From Verrucomicrobiaceae bacterium UBA7681 (GTDB lineage Bacteria > Verrucomicrobiota > Verrucomicrobiia > Verrucomicrobiales > Verrucomicrobiaceae), in assembly GCA_002482965.1 (NCBI GenBank), contig DLGZ01000069.1, positions 135,573-175,137 on the forward strand: 39,565 nucleotides of DNA, read 5' to 3'. The notes under the pieces were generated by a model. That model saw nothing but the letters and a program-made list of their open reading frames with translations. It was not told the origin of the DNA and ran no database searches. Below are positions 25,038-33,600 of this stretch, piece by piece; positions within the stretch are counted from its first letter, which is position 1; every line of letters begins with the position of its first letter. Made by a program: the position numbers and the translations under genes.

Positions 25038-25730
25038 ATGAATATCCATCGAAAAAATGGCTTCATGGTCAGTGAGGTGAATTCTCCCGCAAGCATTGGT
25101 ATTGAGTCAGATCGTGTGGATCAGTGCATTGAACATTATCACACTGGAAACTTTGGTGGTGTGTTTGGTCATCCTTCGTTTGGTTTTCGAGGAGTGGACT
25201 TGGATTTTTTAAAGATGTGTTCGTCCGCGAGCAGAGTCTGGTTCTGGGGGTGCTCGTTCAGCAACGTGGATGGATTGTACGAACTGCCTGAGCTCGCATA
25301 TTGTGGCGTCATGGAGAAACGGCCCGGAATTGATTTTTCGCGATTCAAGCACCTTCACACGCTTGTATCTCACTGGAATAAAAAGGATGCAGGATTCAAT
25401 CAGTCGGCAATCAAGAAATTTCATCTCTGGCACTGCAACCCCAGATCAAAATCTTTTGAAGAAATTGCCATTCCGAATTCTGTCGAGCATCTCCAGCTAA
25501 CTTGGATCAATCCTTCCACTTTGGAAGGTCTTCCTGTCATGGAAAGCTTGACCGAACTGCAAATTCATCGTGGTCGGAACCTGTCAGACATCGATCGATT
25601 GCATGTGATCGCACCCAGATTGCGAAAGCTGATTATCACCACCTGCGGTCGCCTCAAAGGATACGAGGGGCTCTTGAGCCACCCATCTCTGGAGCTTGCG
25701 ATTATAGACGGGCATCGAATCAAGGGATGA
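25038..25730 (+). CDS. Unrecognised protein, possibly leucine-rich-repeat-like
   Basis: I do not recognise this 230-residue protein. Its second half shows a loose repeating pattern of leucine and isoleucine at about 22-residue steps (VEHLQLTWINPSTLEGLPV, LTELQIHRGRNLSDIDRL, RLRKLIITTCGRLKGYEGL), which suggests a leucine-rich-repeat-like solenoid. There is no signal peptide or membrane segment. The base composition is visibly richer in A and T than neighbouring genes, and codon choice is less GC-biased, hinting at recent acquisition. The start is taken as the ATG at 25038; an ATG at 25065 is also possible. Such orphan LRR-like proteins sometimes act as toxin immunity proteins, but there is no toxin gene beside it. 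Confidence 0.6.
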   Translation: MNIHRKNGFMVSEVNSPASIGIESDRVDQCIEHYHTGNFGGVFGHPSFGFRGVDLDFLKMCSSASRVWFWGCSFSNVDGLYELPELAYCGVMEKRPGIDFSRFKHLHTLVSHWNKKDAGFNQSAIKKFHLWHCNPRSKSFEEIAIPNSVEHLQLTWINPSTLEGLPVMESLTELQIHRGRNLSDIDRLHVIAPRLRKLIITTCGRLKGYEGLLSHPSLELAIIDGHRIKG

Positions 25731-25803
25731 TGCAATCTGGTAGCCAACTGCGCGTGATCCTCTTTCTTGTTTGAGTGTCCTGCTGCGGTCGCACATCCAA
25801 GCC

Positions 25804-25830
25804 GGGACTTGGCAAGTCCCGCTCCTTGGG
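25804..25830 (+). repeat. 27-bp repeat with palindromic core, copy A
   Basis: The core GGGACTTGGCAAGTCCC (7-bp arms, 3-base centre) is followed by GCTCCTTGGG. It matches copy B at 30545-30571 (opposite strand) at 26 of 27 bases and copy C at 30610-30636 at 23 of 27. It lies between the convergent LRR-like and SUMF1 genes and could form a terminator-like hairpin. Confidence 0.7.
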
Positions 25831-25836
25831 GACGCC

Positions 25837-26598
25837 TCACTCCTTCTCACACACAATCCGAAACCCGACGCTGTCGAGGTGCACGTTGTAGGGGTCGGGG
25901 CCGCGGAAGGAGGCTAGAAGGCGCTTCTCGCTTCCAGCTCTGAAGGCACCGCCACGGACGATGCGCAGGGTGTTTTTCGGCGGATCATACCAGCCATCCA
26001 CCCACTCCCAGACGTTGCCGGCGAAGTCGAAGAGACCATTGGCATCGGCGGTGTAGCTGCCCACGGGCGCGGTATCTGGATAACCATCATCCATCTCCAG
26101 CCACTTGGCGTCGTAGCTGTTGTGATACTTTTTGCCGAACGCCTCGTCGCAGAAATTACCGACGGTTTTGGACAGGGGAGCTTTGCCCCAATGATGCACG
26201 CCCGTGCTGGGCGGCTGCTGATTCGGTGCGATGTCTGCCTTCTCCTGCAAGCCTGCCAGCACGCTCCACTCCTGATCGGTGAGCAGGCGGTACTTGCGCC
26301 CTTCCTTCTTGCCCAGCCAATCACAGAAAGCCTGCGCCTCCGCAAAGCTGACGTTGATGGCTGGATGATCGGCCGTTTGCGGAAACTCAGGCTTCCTCCA
26401 ATCCACATTCGTGGCCGTAGCGAACGGTTGGTAGTCCTTCACCCGCGTCTCATAACGACAGACCAGCACGCCAATGCTCGCCACCTTCACGAACGGCATC
26501 TCCAGACTGTTGGAGAATGCCGTCTCGATCTTGGTCTGCTGAGCACCGGCACACTGAGCCAGCAGCAGCAATGCTAGGGCGGTGAGCGTGCGCTGCAT
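25837..26598 (-). CDS. SUMF1 (formylglycine-generating-enzyme-like) domain protein, exported
   Basis: This 253-residue protein has a signal peptide (ends AQCAGAQQ) and an FGE-sulfatase (SUMF1) domain. Landmarks are ADHPAINVSFAEAQAFCDWLG, YRLLTDQEWSVLAG, NGLFDFAGNVWEWVDGWYD, IVRGGAFRAGS and the final VGFRIVCE. In true aerobic FGE two cysteines near the C-terminus bind copper and do the chemistry; here that segment reads EKRLLASFRGPDPYNVHLDS and has no cysteine. So it is probably not the enzyme that activates the nearby sulfatases; such SUMF1 proteins may bind ligands or act as enzyme domains of other kinds. It starts three bases after the hydrolase gene's stop and so belongs to that operon. 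Confidence 0.85.
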   Translation of the reverse strand: MQRTLTALALLLLAQCAGAQQTKIETAFSNSLEMPFVKVASIGVLVCRYETRVKDYQPFATATNVDWRKPEFPQTADHPAINVSFAEAQAFCDWLGKKEGRKYRLLTDQEWSVLAGLQEKADIAPNQQPPSTGVHHWGKAPLSKTVGNFCDEAFGKKYHNSYDAKWLEMDDGYPDTAPVGSYTADANGLFDFAGNVWEWVDGWYDPPKNTLRIVRGGAFRAGSEKRLLASFRGPDPYNVHLDSVGFRIVCEKE

Positions 26599-26601
26599 GG
26601 C

Positions 26602-28620
26602 TTACTTCTTCACGGGGGCGGCCTTCCACTCCCAGCTCTCGCCGAAGAATCCCGCATCGCTGATGCCACCGGGAGCCTGGCTGGTCTTGGGTTTGGTGAG
26701 GTCGATCACCGCCCAATCGGGCAGCTTGGCCACCTGACGGGCGTTGTTGAGGTAATCGTATTCGCGGTAGGTGAAGCCGCTGTTGATCACGACATACTTC
26801 GTGGGATTGAGCGGGTTCGGGTAGATGAGCACTGGCGCGTTCGTGGCCGCATCGTAGGTCTTGCCATTGGCGACGAGCTTGTCCTTGGACCACTGGATCG
26901 GCAGCTTGTCGGCGATCTTTGCCAGCACAGCATTGCTCTGGGGATCGCCCCACAGCACGAGATTGTTCGCGGCGATGTCGGCATCGCTGACGGCGGTGTC
27001 GTCTTTCGTGGGAGCATCGCCACGGAACTGACGGCGCCATTCAAACTGCGCGCGTTCGAGTTCTGCCTTGGCCCAGGCATCCACCTTCTCGCTGGCTCCA
27101 GCTTTGGTCGGCTTCACGAAGAGGAACTTGTCCATGAAAGCGTCATCGATCGGACCTTCGAGGCCGTGCTTTTTGATAAGCTTGCCCTCGCCATCGTTGT
27201 CGAGCGTCTGCGTCCATTTGCCATTCTTCATCTGGAAATGCACCAGCCATGAGCGGTCCAGTTTCGGGCGGGTCACTTCGAGAAGCTGGCCGTCGATGCT
27301 GACGACGGGCTTGTAGAGCAGGGGCATCGGGCAGGTGCCGGAAGGCATGTCGAGCGTGAAGGCGCTGATGTTCTGCAGCTTGATCGTGATCTCGGACGGG
27401 CCGGTGATACGGGCGTGAATGCGGCCGCGCACCCAATGCTCATCCAAGGCATCCACGGTGACCCAGAACATGTGGTTGTAGCGCAGGAACCAGGTGGAGA
27501 GATGGATCTCCTTCGGCGCACGATTCCGGCCCATGGCCGCGATGCTGGCAAGGCGCTTCTCGATTTCGATCAGCGAGTCGGGATGAATCTTGTGCCCGGT
27601 TTGCGGACCAATGATGTGCAGCAAATCCACGTTCTCGCCACGCAGAGCCTTCTCCATCATGTCGGCGGCCTGCTTCTGTTTGTCGATCTCGCCGCTGTAC
27701 GCCACGGTTGGGCAGTTTTCCAAATTCAGCGCGTTGTCGGTGGCGTTGTACCAGTGCCAGAGCTTCTGCTGGTACCAAGGAGCACCGCTCACATCTTCGT
27801 TTTGAAAGCCGCCGAGGAACTCCGGTGTTTCGGCAAAGCCTGCGCCCGGATTGGCCGCGCACCATTTGTCGGCGTAATTCACCGCGAATTGCCACGCCGC
27901 CGCGCCGCCCATGCTGAAGCCGCGCACGATGATGCGGTCTTCGTCGATGGCATAGAACTTGGACGCGTGGTCGATGGCTTCGATCAGGTCGATCTCACCC
28001 GCAAACTTGTTCGCGCAGCAGTAGCGGCCATAGGCGTGCAGCACGAGCGCGCCCTTCGGCGTGATCTGCCCCGTTTGTTTGCGCCGCTGGTCCAGGAAGG
28101 CGAGTTCGCTGAGAGTCTCGCCACGGCCGTGGCACCAGATGTCCATGCGAACGGGGGCACCCACGTAGCTCTCAGGAATGACCAGGCCATACGGCTGCAC
28201 GGAGCCGTCGATCTTGGAGCGGTAGGCCCGCACCACGAGGCCCTTCTGCTTCGTCCACGGTGTCTGGCCGGTTTTGAACTGCTCGGCACGTTGCAGGCCT
28301 TCAGCGAGTATTTCGTCGGCGTTCTTGAGTTCGCCCAGTTTGTGCACCTCGTTGTATCGCAGCGCCCAATCGACGGCCTTGTGGTAGATTTCGATGTCGG
28401 GCAGCAGATCCGAGACCTGTGGATTCTTTGCCTGCGCCTTGGCCGCGTCATCGATTGCGGTGCGCAGTTTTTTCAAACCTTCCGTGAGGCGGGCACGATC
28501 CGCATCCGGCACGGCCACACCCGGAGGTGGCACCGGGCGCACATCGGCGGCTTGATTGTCCTTGGGGCCATCGGCAAGGGCGGCGCTAAGAGCGAGGAAG
28601 GGGAGGAGGAGACGCTTCAT
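26602..28620 (-). CDS. Exported alpha/beta hydrolase (prolyl-oligopeptidase-like)
   Basis: This 672-residue exported protein has a signal peptide (MKRLLLPFLALSAALA), a helical N-terminal region (about 40-115) and an alpha/beta-hydrolase core. The core shows DIWCHGRGE, the nucleophile elbow GFSMGG (Ser236) and a GPQTGHKIHPDS segment with a candidate catalytic His. The C-terminal third (after about 400) has jelly-roll-like strands (HARITGPSEITIKLQNISAF) and an end region VLIYPNPLNPTKYVVINSGF seen in PVC prolyl-oligopeptidase-family proteins. It could be a peptidase or an esterase acting on carbohydrate esters; the sequence does not decide. It sits between an Ntn-hydrolase gene (30 bases) and the SUMF1 gene (3 bases). 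Confidence 0.82.
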   Translation of the reverse strand: MKRLLLPFLALSAALADGPKDNQAADVRPVPPPGVAVPDADRARLTEGLKKLRTAIDDAAKAQAKNPQVSDLLPDIEIYHKAVDWALRYNEVHKLGELKNADEILAEGLQRAEQFKTGQTPWTKQKGLVVRAYRSKIDGSVQPYGLVIPESYVGAPVRMDIWCHGRGETLSELAFLDQRRKQTGQITPKGALVLHAYGRYCCANKFAGEIDLIEAIDHASKFYAIDEDRIIVRGFSMGGAAAWQFAVNYADKWCAANPGAGFAETPEFLGGFQNEDVSGAPWYQQKLWHWYNATDNALNLENCPTVAYSGEIDKQKQAADMMEKALRGENVDLLHIIGPQTGHKIHPDSLIEIEKRLASIAAMGRNRAPKEIHLSTWFLRYNHMFWVTVDALDEHWVRGRIHARITGPSEITIKLQNISAFTLDMPSGTCPMPLLYKPVVSIDGQLLEVTRPKLDRSWLVHFQMKNGKWTQTLDNDGEGKLIKKHGLEGPIDDAFMDKFLFVKPTKAGASEKVDAWAKAELERAQFEWRRQFRGDAPTKDDTAVSDADIAANNLVLWGDPQSNAVLAKIADKLPIQWSKDKLVANGKTYDAATNAPVLIYPNPLNPTKYVVINSGFTYREYDYLNNARQVAKLPDWAVIDLTKPKTSQAPGGISDAGFFGESWEWKAAPVKK

Positions 28621-28650
28621 GGTTGGGGAAGAGTGAAAAGACAAAGGGGA

Positions 28651-29259
28651 CTATTTCTTGCGCGTGCGTTTCGGTTTCGGCTTTTCGGCGGAGAGCAGTG
28701 GCACGTTATGAATTTCAAAAGGCGCACTGGTGGCACTGTCAAACTCAGCGGCGGCTTCGAGCCCGGCGCGCGCGATTTCCTCGGCGGTCTTGCACTTGTC
28801 ATACGCGGCCTGCATGGCACCCAGCGCGTAGTCACGGCCCGAGCCAGCGGCCCAGAATTTGTGAAACTGCTGCGCGGAACGATACGAGTAGATGGCGAAG
28901 ATGCCGTGCGGATTGGCCAGCAGTCCGTAGAACTGCGTGGTCTCAAATTCCTCGCCTTTGTCCGGCATGGCGGCCATGAAGTACTCGGCCTTCAGCCAGG
29001 CGTGCGAATGACGGAAGGTTTCAAAAATGGCCTCGCAGGAGGAGAAATCGCGTGGGCGGTCCGGGTTGGAGAAGTAGCTGTTCATCACCACCAGGCTGGC
29101 CGAGGTGCCGGTGAGACCAATGTAGGTGTCCGCAATCTTGGTGATCTTGGTCTTATTGACGACGTGCTGCGCCTTCTGTCGCAACGAGCCGAGACAGCTA
29201 AGCGTGTCAGCGCCGATGCAGGCGACGCCATTCTTCTGGGTAACTACGATGGTGGACAT
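28651..29259 (-). CDS. Proteasome/HslV-like Ntn hydrolase with predicted Ser nucleophile
   Basis: This 202-residue protein looks like a proteasome beta/HslV-type peptidase. After removal of Met the chain would begin STIVVTQKNGVACIGAD, which aligns without gaps to HslV TTIVSVRRNGHVVIAGD: nucleophile Ser1 in place of Thr1, and Asp17 in place. NKTKITKI matches the HslV lysine segment NVKKVRRL, and IGLTGTSA matches AGFAGGTA. The C-terminus is basic (EKPKPKRTRKK). The ATG at 29259 is required by this alignment; the open frame upstream has no family sequence. No HslU ATPase gene is in the window; an adenylate-kinase-like gene lies upstream in the same direction. It could belong to one of the non-HslV bacterial proteasome-homologue groups. 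Confidence 0.75.
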   Translation of the reverse strand: MSTIVVTQKNGVACIGADTLSCLGSLRQKAQHVVNKTKITKIADTYIGLTGTSASLVVMNSYFSNPDRPRDFSSCEAIFETFRHSHAWLKAEYFMAAMPDKGEEFETTQFYGLLANPHGIFAIYSYRSAQQFHKFWAAGSGRDYALGAMQAAYDKCKTAEEIARAGLEAAAEFDSATSAPFEIHNVPLLSAEKPKPKRTRKK

Positions 29260-29311
29260 GAGGCGTGATGTGTAGTGGGAGCGCGGTGATCCCGCAACCC
29301 TCAAACACACC

Positions 29312-30532
29312 TTATGGCAGGAACTGCCCACGCCGAATCTCAGAGCCTTTGAAGATGATGCGGAAGCGGAACACCTTCTTCTTGCGGCATTGGATCTGCC
29401 CGGTTTGCAGATCGAAACGATCCGGGATCTCGATGAGGTGAACATCTGCCGTGGCGTGGTAGCCGCGCTCGGAAAAGATGTCGATGAGCATCGCCAGCGC
29501 TTCGGGATCGTGGAAGAGCTTGTCTTCGGTGTTGATGTCCGCGCGGCCGGAGATCGCGTGCCGGACGATGATGGGCATCATCTTGTCTTGGATGAAGGTG
29601 ACCACCGCCTGCATGACCTCGGGTTTTTCCACCTTGTAGGCATCGAGACGGCGCACCAGATCCTGACGCGCATGCCGCACGATCTCGCTGGCCAGCGGCA
29701 GATCGCGCAACTGGTCAAAGGTGCGAGGATCGAGCTCGAGAGAGCTTTGGTACTCCAGCTCGCGAATGATGTTGTCCTGCACCAGTTCCAGCGGTGCCTG
29801 CGCATTGATGAAGTGGTAGTGGAAGATCTCCTTCAGAGAGACCAGTGCATCGTAGGTTTTCTCTTTGAAGACCTTGTAGCGATTGCGCGCTAGGGCAGGG
29901 TCAAAGTCGGTGGCGCGTTCTTCCCAGAGTTTGCCCAGGCCCGAGCTGCGGACTTCTGCATTGTGCGCCAGGACCTCCTGGCCGCGCTTGAGCTGACGCG
30001 CGATGCTTTCCGCCTCATCGACGAAGAGCACCATGATGTGGAAGATGGGCTGCTTGAAATGCGCGGCGTCCGGTGTTTCCGAAAAATCACGGCGCAGTCG
30101 GATCATCTCATCAAAGAGCATCTTCAAACATTCCACCTGCACCTTGGTGCGCGGGAAGCCGTCGAGGATCGCGCCGTTTTGCTGCTCGGGCTCGAGCAGC
30201 TTGCGGATGAGGATGCCCACCACCTCGCGGTCGCCCACCATGCCGCCCTGGGATTTGAGCTTTTGTGATTCCGGGCTGTCGAGCAGCGCGCTGACCACAA
30301 TCGGCTCGGCTGTGATGCCGCGCACCTCGCGGATGAAGTCCGTGTTCGTACCCTTGCCCGCGCCCGGTGCGCCCCCAAGCAGGATCAGTTCCTTGGGAAA
30401 GCGCAGCTTCTCGCGGCCATACTCCTCTTCCAGCTTCTTCCAGACGTGGTTAAAGATGAGCTGAGCATCTTTGATTTCCAGATCTGCCGGTGCGGCAGGT
30501 TTGGGGGTGAGTTCGTTGGTAGCGGTCGGCAT
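29312..30532 (-). CDS. Adenylate-kinase-like P-loop protein with C-terminal extension
   Basis: This 406-residue protein begins with a nucleoside monophosphate kinase domain: P-loop GGAPGAGKGT (53-62), a SQGGMVGDREVVGILIRKLL segment matching the adenylate kinase 'GxLVxDExVxxLV' motif, and DGFPRT (124-129). The usual lid (R-x-D-D) region is replaced by a longer helical stretch, VDEAESIARQLKRGQEVLAH onward. From about 230 residues to the end is an extension with no family I recognise, ending in strands rich in Lys/Arg/Phe. It is longer than normal adenylate kinase (about 215). It is first in a minus-strand run with the Ntn hydrolase (52 bases), alpha/beta hydrolase and SUMF1 genes. A repeat palindrome lies 13 bases before its start. 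Confidence 0.8.
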   Translation of the reverse strand: MPTATNELTPKPAAPADLEIKDAQLIFNHVWKKLEEEYGREKLRFPKELILLGGAPGAGKGTNTDFIREVRGITAEPIVVSALLDSPESQKLKSQGGMVGDREVVGILIRKLLEPEQQNGAILDGFPRTKVQVECLKMLFDEMIRLRRDFSETPDAAHFKQPIFHIMVLFVDEAESIARQLKRGQEVLAHNAEVRSSGLGKLWEERATDFDPALARNRYKVFKEKTYDALVSLKEIFHYHFINAQAPLELVQDNIIRELEYQSSLELDPRTFDQLRDLPLASEIVRHARQDLVRRLDAYKVEKPEVMQAVVTFIQDKMMPIIVRHAISGRADINTEDKLFHDPEALAMLIDIFSERGYHATADVHLIEIPDRFDLQTGQIQCRKKKVFRFRIIFKGSEIRRGQFLP

Positions 30533-30544
30533 TGGTGGGTTTAT

Positions 30545-30571
30545 CCCAAGGAGCGTGACTTGCCAAGTCCC
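30545..30571 (-). repeat. 27-bp repeat with palindromic core, copy B
   Basis: This is the reverse complement of copy A with one mismatch in 27. It lies just upstream of the adenylate-kinase-like start and 38 bases from copy C in the opposite orientation, so B and C together form a larger imperfect inverted repeat (30545-30636). Confidence 0.75.
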
Positions 30572-30609
30572 GCCTTATATTTGAGAATGCTTTTCCAAAC
30601 CACCAGCCT

Positions 30610-30636
30610 GGGCCTTGGCAAGTCCCTCTCCTTGTC
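30610..30636 (+). repeat. 27-bp repeat with palindromic core, copy C
   Basis: This matches copy A at 23 of 27 bases, with the palindromic core slightly decayed. It lies between the 3' end of the giant fusion gene (stop at 30651) and copy B. The B-C pair may terminate transcription from the giant gene before the kinase operon. Confidence 0.65.
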
Positions 30637-30650
30637 CTTGGTTAAAGCCT

Positions 30651-33600
30651 CTAGCCCTTCAATGTCATCAAATACGCCAGCAGATCCGCCACCTGCTGAT
30701 CCTGCAGCGAGTCCAGCAACCCCTCCGGCATGAGGCTGCGCCGAATGAACTTCGTGCTGCGGATGTCCTTCTTGTCGAGGCGGCGGTCCTGCAATCCCGG
30801 CATGCGAATGATGGTGGCGTCCTTGTCCTCACTGACAAAGAAAGCATCGATGAGATCGCCGTTTTTCATCTCGACACGGTAAATGCGGTAGCCCGGCTCC
30901 ATGGCGGCGTTCGGCGTTAAAATATTGCGCAGCACGGCTTCCAGCCCCATCGCACCTGCTCCGCTGAGATTCGGGCCAATCTGGCCGCCCGCACTGCCAA
31001 TCTGATGGCAGGCCATGCATAGCGCGCTGAGGACTTTGCCATTGGCGGCATTTCCCTTGGGAGCGAGCGTAGAGTATCGGGCAAACTTCGTATCAAGCGC
31101 CTTCGCCTGCTCCTCGGTGAGCAGCGGTGGGGTGTCGATGGTTTTGGCAAGGCGTGCGCCTTTGCCAAACATGTTTTTCAGTCCCGGCTTTAGCCGGTCT
31201 GTGGTAGAATAAACCAGATCAGCACCAGCCGAAACCGGGACGACAATACGGTCAAACGTGGCACGAATCTCTTGAGTGCTGCGGGTTGTTTTCCACACGC
31301 GGAACTCAGTGATGACGCCCTCCGTGCCTTGCTTCGGACCGCTCCAGCCGATTTTGCAGTTCTCCCACTTGGCTGGCGCAGGTTTGCTGCCCGTGGCATC
31401 CAGTTCGCCGTTTTGGTAGATGCGGATGATGCCTTTCTCGTCACGAGTGACAGCAAGGTGCGTCCAGAGATCGGGTGTCATGGGCTTGGTCGAAACGCAG
31501 ACATCCTTCAGCTCTCCTCCGGCATAGACGCGGAACTTGGAGCCGAAGAAGTTCATATCGACACCACCGGGCGTGCCGAGAAGACCATCGCCATTGCCGA
31601 TTCCTTCCGCGAGACGCACCCAGGCCTCAACGGTGAATGGCCCGTCGAGCGTGATCTTGGCATCGACCCAGGCCGTGTCTTCACCATCAAGCTGCAACAC
31701 TTCACGGAAGATGCCGCCGAGCTGCTGCTGGAGTTTTTCCAGTGCCGGGTCATTGCCAAGCACCGTGGCAAGCCGCTCGACCGTGGGTCCATCGAGATCC
31801 GCCTGCGGCAATGTTTTGTCGAGCAACGCCGCGACAACTGTCTGCGCACCCGCCTTCGTGCTGGCAAGGGTGTTCAGCGCCGCACGGCGTTGCGCAGGCT
31901 GAAGCGAAGGGTAAAGCGTGAGGAGTTTGGCAGCGGCATCAGGTGCGCGCGAAGCCGCGAGCGCTTCGAGTGCGGCATCGCGCACCTGGGGCTTTCCAAT
32001 CGTGGCGAGTGACACGAAAACATCGACAGCATCGCTGCGGAGTTCCTTCAAGGCGCGAAGCACGGCGACAAAGTCATTGGGATCACTGGATAGAGTGCCC
32101 TTTGAATCAACCACCATGCGGAGCTCACCACCGCTGATGGCGACTCCTGTTCTCAAGGGCTGAACGAGATCACCCTCCAGCGCAGTGAGCTGGAAGCCAC
32201 CGATGAGTTGCAGGGCGATGCTGCGGACAAGCTTGTCCGCGCTCTTCACCATCTCTTTCGCCGTCTCCGTCAGCAACGGCGCGATCTGCGCCGCATCGAG
32301 TTTTGTGCGCTGCTCTAACAACTTCTCAGCAACCACGGTGCGCGATTTTTCATTCGTCAGCAGCGCCTTCAAAGCAGCACCCACTCCAGGCTCAGCCGGG
32401 AACTGCGCAAGTCTCAGCAGTTCCTCATCATTCGGCGCACGGTCAAGCTGCGGCAGCAGCTTGGCCACACGCGAGGCACTAATCCTCGGCTCCAGCGCGA
32501 GCGAGGCGAGCACCCGTGCCTCCACCGGCAGCTTCGTCGCAGCTTCAGAATCGAGGAACTTCGTTACGATGTCAGGATGCCGCTCCAAGAACATTCGAAC
32601 GAGGAAGCGCTCAAACTCACGGTCATAGGCCTCACGGACAGGGATTTGTTTCGGGCCGCGAGATGACTGACCGAGCGGGCCGGGGAGGGAGGGGTTGGCG
32701 AAGGCGAGGAGAGCGGATATTGCAGATGCCATCAAATGTTCGTGAGTGGCTGGCGAGGACAAAGCAATGGCGGGAATGAATCTGCCAAGACCCTGGATCG
32801 CTTCAAATCGAACGCCAGAACTGGGATCGTTGGCCAATGGCAGAAGAAGGGGAACCAACTCTTCAGGCAGAACTTCAGCGCGGTTACCCCATCCGTAGCC
32901 TAATGAGTTTCTCACGGAGCGTGCGGCTTGACGGCGAATATCAACTGAATTGCTGCTCAGCAACGGCTTCAAGTTTTCAGTTCGTGTCTCCAACCATGCT
33001 TCATAGGCAAACAGAGCCATGATCCTTTTCGATGGAGATTCTTTGTCAGCAGTCACAGCGGCTTTGAGTCCATCAATCACTTTTGCAGCATCGGTTCCAC
33101 GGATTTTTCCATAGCCATCTGCCAAAGTCTGCCAAGCCAGATGCGATTTTGCGACTGGTTCACTTCCGAGCAGTGCGACAAGCTCATCGCTGCTCAGCTT
33201 TGTGAAGTCAGGCACCTCCGTTTTCGCGCCCTTTGGCTTCACCCGCCAGATGCGCCCACGTGTCTTGTCCCGATCCGGATGCGTCCGAGGCACCTCATTG
33301 TGAGAGATGATTTTGTTGTACCAATCGATGATGTAGATGCAGCCATCCGGTCCATTGGTGAGGCCGACGGGGCGGAAGAAGGGATCGTCGCAGGTGATGA
33401 GGTCGGTGAGTTGTTCGAGCTTCCAATACGCTCCGTCGCGGTGCATGCCGAGGGTCTGAATCTTCGAGATGATGGGATTGGCGACGGCCATGGTGTGTGC
33501 GGCTTTGGGGTCACGCAGAGAGCCGCTCTCGATCAGCGCGAGGCCGCTTAATCCGGTGCCGCCCATGCGGAACTCGGCCTGTGGGGGGAAGTCGGGCTGG

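Noticed and set aside
25837..26598. Calling the SUMF1 protein the formylglycine-generating enzyme for the local sulfatases
   Set aside because: The catalytic cysteine segment is replaced by a cysteine-free sequence.
27415..29268. 617-codon plus-strand open frame opposite the hydrolase and Ntn-hydrolase genes
   Set aside because: It spans two real genes on the other strand and shows no domain; a shadow of codon bias.
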